This document shows positions 1 to 11,200 of a stretch of DNA of 64,000 nt, in pieces. This DNA comes from Theristus sp. LFF4_11 (lineage: Eukaryota > Nematoda > Chromadorea > Monhysterida > Xyalidae). Numbering within the stretch: the stretch's first letter is position 1; each line of letters opens with the position of its first letter. Under the pieces are notes generated by a model. It was not told the origin of the DNA. It ran no database searches and worked only from the letters and a program-made list of their open reading frames with translations. The stretch is taken from assembly GCA_030248135.1 (NCBI GenBank), contig JASANC010001886.1, forward strand, positions 1 to 64,000, read 5' to 3'. The position numbers were made by a program, and so were the translations under genes.

Positions 1-2237
1 CAACTGCATTTAACTGTTTGTGCAACATGTATTCTGGATGAACGAATACCCAAACAATAAAAAGATCTTGAAATAAAGTAAAGTCTTTGTCTTGTTTGGG
101 GTTCGGAATTCCGTGGCCGCCTCCACAGGGCGCAGAAGGCGGATACGTAAAGTCGCATGACTCAAAGGCGTTTGGGCGACGAAGGATTGGCCGGTTACGT
201 GCTGCTGGTACTCCGGTGCCAGTGTAGATTGTTCCGCCTCAAGTCTAACAAACAAAAGAACATTTATTTAATAGTTTTTTTCTTTTACAATTGTAACCCA
301 ATAATTCGCTAGTTTGGTCTTCCCAAGGGTGATCACTAAACGGGCTGAGTCATTCAACAGGTGATGTTCTTCAGCCCAACAGTCCGTGATGTGAGCATCG
401 ACATGTCGACCGTACGGGAGCCCGTTCAGTGTCGGCGAACAGATGTTACGGACCTACGTCGGGAACCCTGTTGCGCAGCGGTGGAACGGCGGCCGACTGG
501 TTGACTCGGCGCCCCGGCGTAGATTCACATTAGCACGTTACAAGAGACTATTTGAAGAAGCCACGAGCATGACTCACAACGATGATAATTTTCGATTTGA
601 AATAAAAAATTTGCCTCAAACTACTTTTTGCTCTTAGACAACTTTTCTAGACCAGTTTTTCACGGCGAATACGATGGTAAAAAAACTTTTCTGGTCAAAC
701 GAAGTTTTAAAGCATAAAACGCTTAAAACCATGTTTTTGGCAAAAATTTTTTTAATTTTTTTGACAGTTTCGTTTGTAAGCATGTTATATTATGCGCTTC
801 AAAGAAAAAATAAATACATCACATGAAAGCCCTTGCAAAATACTACATTTTTCATATTGCCATCTGGGTGTGAAAATGTGATCTTAGCACGTTACAAGAG
901 ACTATTTGAAGAAGCCACGAGCATGACTCAAAACGATGATAATTTTCGATTTGAAATAAAAAATTGCCCTCAAACTACTTTTTGCTCTTAAACAACTTTT
1001 CTAGACCAGTTTTTTACGGCGAATGCGATGGTAAAAAAAGTTTTCTGGTCAAACAAAGTTTTAAAGCATAAAACGCAAAAAACCAAATTTTTGGCAAAAA
1101 AAAATTTCAATTTTTTCGACAATTTTGTTTGTAAGAATGTTATATTATGCGCTTCAAAAAATAAATACACCACGTGAAAGCCCTTGCAAATACTACATTT
1201 TTCATATTAACACTAATATGCAACAACGCTTCTGTGTTGCGCTAGAAGGTCATTTTTCCCGCGACGCAAAAAATGCATTTTTCTCGACCTACCCTACTTT
1301 TGAGCCCTGTAGCGCCACACCAGAAGGCTTTCTCGGCAAAATCAATGCGGCTTTTTCTTAGTTGGTAATTCTAGGGGTAGCTCCATATCAAATTTGAGCA
1401 AAATCTATTTTTCATCAGGGGACACTCATTACCAAAATGTTACACCTGGTTCCGGACGGTCTCTTAACTCAATAGATTGTCGCTTTCTGTGCTTTCAGTG
1501 CAACATGTACGTACAAAAAAAAATTTATCTTCAGATTCACTTCTGGGAGAGCTTAAGGACAGAAAAGTTAAAAAAAATGAAACCGACCTGTACGCTTGCC
1601 CATTTTGGCAAACAACTTGCTAAAAACGGTTTGTCTTGTTGCTGACGTCTGACGCATGAAATTTCCACTCACATAAAAATTTCTGAAAACCACAAAGGGA
1701 TTGTGATCTCATACTCTCTTCTTCTTCTCATCTCTTCATACTTACGCTCAAAAAATGCTAAAATGCATTCTAAAATCTGTTATGCTAAAAAATAGCAAAG
1801 AGCTTGCTTGCTTGTTTGCAGCTTTTTTGCTGTTTACCGTGAAGGCTTGCATAAGGACCCCGTATAAAAATTTGAAATGCAAAGAATTTTTGAAAGAAAG
1901 TAGAATTTGTGACAACCTTACAAGTGGTAGGGAGGAGGTCTTATGAAAATGTTACAAGTCAAAAAAGTAAAAGTATGAAATCGTCTTGAAATAAATGAGA
2001 AAAATGAAATAGAAGCAGACAGGTGCAAACCGAGGATTTGAGAATAAAATTAAAAACACACGAAGCGAGCAGAAAGAGAAACGAAATTGAAAGAGGAGTG
2101 CTTCTAATACAATCAGCTCCGGTGGCAACCAAACAGAGAACAAATACAATCAAATTATTTGGCATCAAAGAGGTTCGGGGCATCATCGAGGTTCGGTTTG
2201 CCAGAAGCGCGGCGTTTGCGGTTTGCGGGGTGCTAGG
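1..2237. other. left flank without a recognised gene
   Basis: I recognise no conserved protein here. Positions 1-110 carry AATAAA-type motifs followed by a T/G-rich stretch and could be the end of an LTR, but no partner copy is in the window. From 531 to 1208 there is a direct duplication, listed separately. The rest is AT-rich with short open frames only. Upstream exons (TM1-TM4) of the GPCR called from 2238 onwards could lie here or outside the window; I could not find them. Confidence 0.5.
531..1208 (+). repeat. tandem duplication, unit about 352 bp
   Basis: The segment starting TTAGCACGTTACAAGAGACT at 531 is repeated from 883, with the same downstream landmarks in both copies (the TTTTCGATTTGAAATAAAAA block, the GGCGAAT...GATGGTAAAAAA block and the TTATATTATGCGCTTCAAA block). 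The copies differ by scattered substitutions and small indels, so it is not a recent duplication. No coding capacity is evident. Confidence 0.8.
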
Positions 2238-5200
2238 TCCAGTTACTGCTCCACCACTTACCGCGTGTTTTGATGTTTTATTGTGTGAAAAGCAAGACTG
2301 GACTAAACTGAACTGTAAGAACTGAACTGAAGTGCAAGAACTACAAGCACAAACCAGTAGAAACGAACAAGCAACAAGAACTGTAGACAAAACATTACAC
2401 CGTGTTATGCAGCACCATGAAACGTAAGCAAACGCCAATAGGCATTACGTGGATCAACACACAGCATCACAATAATCAATAAGCATGCGTTAATGTAAGA
2501 AGCTTCAATACACTCCCACGACAACGGTAAAATTAAAGGTGTGGGAAATTAATTAACGGTCACGATGAACAACAATTGAAAAAACGATGTTTCGATACGA
2601 TCGTTTGAAAATTGAAACGGTTTTTTGTGATTGCAAATGGTTGATCTGAATTGCTATTACTGCTGGCATTGGCCTTGCTGATTGGCATTTGGCGGATTGG
2701 GCCGGGTTCGCAGATTTTCGGACAGGTTGGTCAACGTCAGGGAGCATGCTTGAGTGCAGGCAAGCATTAGGATTGGGAAGCAGAGGACGAGGACCAGGAT
2801 GCCGACTAGCGAGAGGATGAGCTTCTGGATCCAGGCTCCGATGCCCAAATTGGTGAACGTCGAAAAGTCGAAGCCTCCAAAGCCACTGGGGGTGCGCGAT
2901 ACGGCCAGTTGATTGGTAATCGTGCCCAGTCGATGCTTTGGTACGAACGTGAGCGTGGCATCAATGTTGAAAGTGGATGTTCCGCCGTTGCATTGCACTT
3001 GACATTGTTGATTTACGGAACGGTGATTGACGTTGATGCGATGCTCTTCGACGAGGCCCTTCCGCGAACAACGGGTACTGAAGCGCACATCCGAACACGT
3101 GACATGCGCGAGTGTTGTTGTTTCATTGCTGTAGCAGGCAAGTTCGATTCTCGCACCTGTGTAGCAGGAATAACAGCCTTCAATCCGGCGCACCGTGACG
3201 TGACAGGTGTTGTGTTCCGCCTTGGAAACAAGCTTCAGACCGTTCACATCGATTTGCACTTCAACGCTCGTGCCTTCTGTGATTTCGGCGAAGACTGAAT
3301 TGTCCTCCGTTGGCAGCAACATCATACCGTTTGACTCCAGGGGCAATGTGGCGTTCATCTTGCAGAACATGACCTTGATTTTGACATTGTTGCACCGACA
3401 AGATGCTCGGTTGCTCGCTGCGACGCAGTTACAAACATCGAGTGCCATGTAGCAAGCAAAATTCTCGGCGTCCTTCTGAGTGGGACACTGCAGTTGGCCT
3501 AGTGTACCTGCTACTCGTTGACCAGTTGAACTAGCGTCGGCCATTACAATGACTTCACCATCCGAACCAAACTTTGTTGTCAGAGCCGGAACAGTAGTAT
3601 CTGATGCTGCGATTACGGTTATCGACATGTTGTTCCAGTTTTGAGATACGGCGGGTTGCAACTTGAATGTTCGGGCGTCGCTTTGATTCTGAAGGTGTTG
3701 CGAAATCGCTAAGTCCACTTCGAGTTGCCAATTCGGGCAATCGAAAACTTTGTAGACTATGGGACTCGTTGGAGATGCCCATGTTCTGTAGAACAGGCAT
3801 GCTTCGGAGCAGAGGAAACATCCACATCCCAAACATCCGCAGCTGTCGACACAATAAGAGAAGCCGGGACTGTTGTTTGTAATATTGCTCAACTCAGCAA
3901 TTTTCGTGTTCTTCTTTGTTTCGGCACACGACGTTGACGTGCAGGACCCTGCACTTTTGCAACGTTTTGATGATTCCACGTTCATCTTGAATGATCTCGT
4001 GAAATACGCGTTCCGTTTGTGACACTTCAGGACAACGTTCTTTGTTTCGATCGAAATGGTTCCAATCGGTTCGTCGTCTTGAGTTTTCACGAGCAGACAG
4101 CTTCGTTGATTCGACGGAACAAGTGTCAAACGGGTGCTTTGCGTTATCGAACACGTTGTTTCTCCGCGTGAGTTGGCAATGCATTTGTCGCTCGTTGCTG
4201 TGATTGTTGCGACTTCCGAACAGGCGTGCGAATGCGGAAGTAATGTAATTGCGAACGCCAAACTTGTAATTACTACGCTTAAGTATGGAGATGATTTGTA
4301 GCCAAACGACCAAACACTGGTTCGTCGACGTCCTGATGTGGAAACCGTTGGAACTGGCTCATTTTCACGCTCGAATTCGGTTTCTTCTTGTATTTGTTCT
4401 GCTTGCGTCGATTCTTCTTCGTTGTGTTGCTCAACTGGAACGTCTTCGAGTTCGATTTCGTCAGCAGTAGGCTGTGGTCGACGACATTTTCGAACTGCGC
4501 GTAGAATAAGTTGAGACAGCCACTTGTAACCATTACACGCTTTCGGTACAGTCCATATCAGGCACTTCGTTAATGAATAGGCGACCGCAAGGCAGACGAG
4601 TAACGAGCCAACGATGAGAAAGAAGACGGTCCACGGCGCACAGTGTGGATTGGCGATTAGAATTGAACACATCGTGCATTCTAAGTGTTCGCAGAACGAC
4701 TGCGCGTGACACGTTTTGTTCATTTTCTGAATTATTTTTCCACGCTTCCAAACTGTGAGAGTCACTTCATGGCTGTGCATGGTGATTTCTGGACTGAATC
4801 TGACGCTGTCTTTGATTCGGGGAAATTTGTGATGGTAACACACGGGTGGTGTACACAATTCGACTAAGTCCGTTTCTTGTGGAAGCGTTATTTGAACGCC
4901 GTGCAGACGACATTCTAGACGGCATTCCGGACACTTGTTGGCCTTTTCTGGTGGGTTGCTGACAGATGTAGGCTCCGTTGTCATGTATCCCCACGACTTG
5001 ATCGGAAATGAACCACGATCGTTGACGAAAAAGGCGCGCTCTGTGTGTCGCATGTAGCACAACTGAGTTCCTGTGTCCACACAGCTGTGTTCTTGGCAGA
5101 ACTCGGGCGTTCCTGTTCGCTGTCCTTCACCGAGGCAGGTGTAACCATCAGGAAGACTGTCCGTGCGATGAACGGCGAGCTCTTTAACGAGAAACTTTGT

Positions 5201-8200
5201 GCCATTTAACAATTCGACTTGAGGAACGTGTTCGCGCACGACTTGACAAGATGCACAATGTTCACGCAATGACGTCTTGAGTATTGGGTCCCATTCGGAC
5301 AGATGTGATGATGTCGGTGACGACACGCAACCAATAGCCCAATCGTCGCATTTACAGTGTTGATAGCTGCAAGTACCATTGTTCAGCTGATGGTCCTTTT
5401 GACACTGAAACTTCTTCCAGCACAGATCCTCGTCTGGCTTCTTGTAGATCACCACCCCCGAAGAGACGCAATTTTCTGACTTCACGAAGCGGAGTGCGAT
5501 GTTGCTCGGGCAACGACCTGGCGTGGCGTACGTCAAACCGAAGAAACAACAGACCAACGTGACGGCAACTGTTGTAAGATTGAACTGCGCTTTCTTCAAT
5601 CGCGCAGAACGGCGAAGTGTTGGTTTTGTTTCCGGTTTCGCTTTGTCAGTTTCATTCGAAGATGCTGATCGATCGCTCGAGCTGAGGGCATCTTCTCCGT
5701 CGGACGGACTGCATTCGATCGGGTACAACAGCTTCAGAGATCGTTTGATGACGCGCTTTGACGGCAACTGGACTTCGGCGGTTCGAATTTCATCATCGGT
5801 ACCTTTCTGCAGGTTGACAATACGACCGATCTTCCAGGCGCCTCGTGGCATTGTTTCTTCACGTATCAAGACGACGTCACCAACTTTGGCATTAACACGC
5901 GCAAGCACACGCTGTTGTTTGTGTTCAACATTCGTCCTTTCGCGAAGGCTTTTCAGGTATTCTTCTTGCCAGTAAGTCCAAAACTTGTCCAGAATGGATT
6001 GCTTCTTTTTCCAAACCTTTCTGAGATGATCGGCTGTTGACTTCTGTGGGATGTAGTCTGGATCATCTTCGTCCTCTTCGTCGAGCTGAAGCGCTCCAGT
6101 ACAACGATTCGGTGTGAGGAAGTCAGATGGTCGTACTACACTCAGCGAGTCGATGTCGTCGTAGAGATACGTCAGCGGACGTGAGTTGACGACTGCTTCA
6201 ACTTCAGCCAATACGGTGATCGCTTGCATCGGTGTCAACAGGCGATGTCCGACTGCTGCTTTGAACGCTTTTTTGACCAAGCCAACCATTCTTTCATATG
6301 CTCCGCCTTCCCAAGGTGCAAACGCCGTGATGAACTTCCATCGGATTCGCTGTTGTGCGCAGTAGGTCAGCACATCGCGGAAGCTATCATCTTCTTTTTC
6401 GCTGTTTTGCTTGATTGTGTCAATCACCTTTTTCGTAAGCGTAAAATTTGTGCCGTTGTCACTGAGAAAACGGCTTGGCTGTCCTCGACGAGCAATGAAT
6501 CGGCGTAGCGCATCGATAAACGATTCGGCAGTCATGTCGAAGACGATCTCCAGGTGAACGGCACGGGTGACCAGACAGGTGAACAGAGCGACCCATGCTT
6601 TGCGGTCTTCTTTCACGTTGAATGGACCAAAATAGTCTACACCAGTGTTGGCGAAAGGTTCGGCTTGTGAAACACGTTCCGCAGGGTAAGCTGCCATTCT
6701 TGGAATCTTGTACGGACCACCTCCGAGACGGCGACATTTTCCACAATCTTGAATGACTCGTTTCACTTGTGTTCGTCCAGCAATAATCCAGTGTTTTTCA
6801 CGCACGACGGAAAGTGTGTGTTGAACGCCAGCGTGATCAAGTTTCTGATGCACATGACGAATCACGAGATTTGTGTACTGGTCGTTCTTCGGCAGGAGAA
6901 TTGACGATTTAGCTGCTACATTCAGCTGGCTGTTGCTGAGTCGACCGTGACATCGCAGCAAGCCATCATCGTCGACTTGCAGGCAAAATTGTCGGATGAG
7001 CGGCAGGTCCTTTTTGGCTTCCAAAGCTTCAAATTTTTTGGCGAAATGCTTCTTTTGAACTTGGCGCTCTACCATTTTCTGTGCTTCGTTCAACTCATCA
7101 GCATCGAGTGGCTTCGTGACATCGAAGTAGGACGATGACAATTTGGCTAGGTGAATTGAACTCGAGCGTTTTGCGTAAGCAACGGCACTATTCAGGCGAT
7201 TCAGCTGTGAGAAACGAGAGATATCAACGATTTCGCTTCTGTTTTCAACTTGTGCGCTGAGTTCTACCACGTCTTCTGTTTCCACTTGATCGTCGAGTGC
7301 TTCACCATCGGCGGTTTCATCAGCCGGCCAGAATTCTTCAGTTTGCTGTAAAAATTGGGGCCCGTGTCGCCACACCGATGATTTGTTCTTTAGTTCTTCG
7401 ATTGGAAGCATTCGACTTGCGCAATCAGCCGGATTGAGCTCAGTAGAGACGTAGCGAACTGATGCGGCGCATTTCTGAATTTCTCGGACACAATTCTTTA
7501 CGAATACTCCTTTTGGTTTCTCGGATTTTGTCCAACCCAATGCTGCTTTTGAATCAGTCCAGATGAACGATGCTGCAATTGAGAGACCAGCTTGCTTTTG
7601 CACGAAAGTCAAAATCTTCGAACCGATGTAGATCGCCAGTAGTTCCATTTTCGGAATGGTTGTTGGCTTCAGCGGTCCAAGACGATTCTTTGCAAACAAC
7701 AGATGACACGTAATGCTATCGACGTCAACAACGCGCAAGTACACTGCGGCTGCGTAGACCCTTTCACTTGCATCTACGAAGCAGTGCAACTGTAGCACCG
7801 AATTCTCGCTGTTTGGGATGAATCGAGGAAACGATATGTCGTTCAGATGCTGAAGATCGTCCTCGATAATCTTCCAGCGACTCAGCAGTTCGTCATTGAC
7901 CTTTTCGTCCCAGTTCAGGCCTTTGCGCCAGAGATCCTGTAGAAAGATTTTTGCTGGAATCGTCGCTGGCGTCAAGTAGCCCAGTGGATCGAAAACTGAT
8001 GCGATGACGTGTAGAACGTGTCTCTTGGTAACTTCGGCCTCAGCCACGAGCTTCGGACCTTTGAAGAACAGCTGGTCGAGCTGCGTATTCCATTTGATGC
8101 CCAATACTTTCGTTTCGACTCCATCGACACCATCTTCAGGCGGCAATGCATTCGTCAGGGCACTGGAATTCGACGCGAACTGGCGCACATTCATCGTTGC

Positions 8201-11200
8201 ATCTTTGAACAATTCTTTCGATTCTTTGTAGAACTTGATTGCTGCTTCGTCATTGGCGACACCTGTGACGATATTGTCGACATAGAGTGACGGCAGAAGC
8301 TGACGAGCGATAGGCGATGCGTGAGTGCTCAACAGATGGTAGACAACAGCAGCAAGAAGAAATGGCGATGATACGATGCCGAATGGAACGCGAACAAAGC
8401 GCCAGACTTCGATATTCTCCGGTGTAGCTGGTTTGCTGAAATCCTTAAGTCGGAGAAATCTCGTGCAATCGCGATCCTGATGCTGGATTACGATTTGAAG
8501 AAACGCTTTTTCGATGTCGGCAAGAATCGCAATTTTGTTGAGCCGGAATTTCATCAGCAGTCCACACAAATCTGGCAGCAGTACCGGTCCTCGGTACATG
8601 CAATCGTTGAGACTGCAGTCATCTTGTTTCATCCGAGCAGACGCATCGTAGACAATTCGATACGGTGTTGTCTTGCTTTCCGATTTGACGACACAGTGAT
8701 ACGGTAGGTAATGAACTGGTCCATCCGGCGTGTCGGGCGCACGCTCGATGATGCCCTTTCGAAATTGTTCTTCGAGAATTCTGTGCACATGCTGCCGTAG
8801 AGCGTCGTCTTTGTTCATTTTTCGGACGATTGACTGTAGCCGATTGACTGCCAATTCGTAGTTCGTCTTGAACTTTGGCGTTTCTTCGATCCACGGCCAA
8901 CAGACGTGATATCGACCATTTTCAACTTTGACGGTATCCAGGAATTTCTGAAGTGCGACGGCGTCGTCGTTCTGGTCCGGCTTGTCCGTTATGCCTATCG
9001 TTTCAAATGCCCAGAACTGTTGCACGTCCTGCTCTGCTTCTCGAGAGATGGACAGTTCTTCGGAATCAACAGTGATGGTGTGTACGAGACAACATCCATT
9101 CGCGACACTAGGTGATTCGACAGGTGTGTAACGTCCTCCCAGCATGAAGCCGAGTTTTGATGGCACTAATCGGAGTCCGGATGGCAAAACGATTGGCGGA
9201 GTACCGTCGGTTCCGATGATGTCGTGGTAGAAATCGGCACCAATGAGAACGTCGGGTTCAAACTTCGCCTCGGTACAAAGCAGGTCTGCAGCTAGACTGT
9301 CGGGTGGAACTCGGTTGATTCGTTCGACGTCATCTTCACTGAGTACAGGACGGCTGTGCGGGTACGTAATTCGGGGTACCGTTAAGCTCTCCACTCGGAG
9401 TAGACTACCGTCTTTCAGCTGCATCAAGAACGAGACATCGAATGAGCGAGATTGATTCCTTTTCGCTGCAAACGTAGACAAAGTCAACTTGTCGACGCCT
9501 TCTGATTGCAGTTTCAGATGCTTGCGCAGGCGATCCGAGATGAATGTGTTTTCGGAACCGGAATCGATGATGATCTTGGCATTGACTTTTCGGTCAGGTT
9601 GCTTAGGGTTGACCAGAGATGCTTCGGCGATCATCAGAATTCCCTTTCGTCGTTTCTTGCAATTGGCTTGACTGACGGCTTGCGAAACGGCGACCGAAGT
9701 AGGATTACGATTGTCAGAAGTTTTCTCGGTGTTGCCTTTCGTGTCAGAACGTTTCTTTTGGTTTGCAGATCCACCAAACTTCTTCGGACACATTGCTCTG
9801 TTGTGTGAGTCGCCTTTGCAGTAAAAACACGGGCGCATTCGTCGCTGACAATCTTTTGCAATATGCTGGGTGCTAAAGCACTTGAAACAACGTCGACTTT
9901 TTGTCAGTTGCGCGCGACGGTCAACGATAGTTGTAAATTTCGGACACTGATCGTTGTAATGATCGTCGTCACAAAAAATGCAGGAACCGCCTTTTCGGGC
10001 TTCTTTCGGATTGCTTGAATTCTCTGCATTATTGCCTTGCTTCTTTTCTTTCGTTTTCTTTGGCGTTGTTTCTGTCTTCTGACTTGATTCTGAAACAGCG
10101 AGCACGTCCGAAGTGAAATGCTTGTTCTGTTTCATTGACTTGTTCGTCTTCTTCAACTCCCTTGTAGCAGCTCCGTCGGCAGAAGCGTTGGGGTTGTTGA
10201 TACGACCAAGTCGCTCTTTGATGATGATGACATCCAACAACGCTTGGCGGAACGTCGAAATCGTCCAATCGATCGTAGTCGGTTTTCGATGTTCAAGATC
10301 GGCTAGAACGCTGTATGGCAGCTTCTCCTGGATCAGACGAATGACGATTGAGCGACCTCCACCGATGTCGATGTCTTCACCCTGCTGAATCAACTGACGT
10401 AGGATGCGGTCAGCAGTGTCAACGGTTTTGCGAATGTCGCTTGCTTTTTCTGATGCCTTTGGCAGTGTTCGCAGTTGTGCGTACAGCGTATCGCGAATCG
10501 TTCCACGGTCGCCGAACCGACGAAAAAGAGCGTCGATTGCTTGGGCGTAATTTGCGTCCGTCAACGGTATGCCTTCAACGACGTCTGCGGCGCGTCCGGT
10601 CAGTAGGCTCTTCAGATGGCCGAATTTTTGGACGTCGGGCAACGGCTGGTTGTGGACACCAACTACAAACTGCTCCCAAAAACTGGTGAAATTCAGGACA
10701 TTTCCGTCGAAAGGTGGAATTGCCAGCTCAGGGAGTTTCGGTAAGAGACCGTGGGAACGGAACTGAGGGACTGGGAACGGCTGTGGCACACTGGACAGGG
10801 GGGCACTGCGAACTGGGTTTGTGGTTTGCGGCGGGTAGGCCATGCCAATTACACTACCACTAACTTGCACGTTGCTACTCGGCATAAAAGCACTCGGTAC
10901 ACTACTGCTGACATGCATTGAACTTGGAGCAAAAGTACTACTGAATGAATCACTGCTGAATGGTCCTTGAATGTTACTGATCACATTCGCATCAGAAGCT
11001 GAAACACTGTTAACGTACGACTGCGGAACACCATGCGGTACCAAGCTGACGTGCGGTTGTCCACCACTGTACGGCGGCGCGACGTTGGCGTACGGCTGCC
11101 CAACACTGTGCGACGGCGCGACGTTGGCGTACGGCTGCCCAACACTGTGCGACGGCGCGACGTTGGCGTACGGCTGCCCAACACTGTGCGACGGCGCGAC

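Noticed and set aside
1959..2438. 159-residue minus-strand hydrophobic frame overlapping the 3' LTR
   Set aside because: Part of it is repeated exactly in the 5' LTR (as a 142-residue frame), so it is an LTR-derived frame, not a gene.
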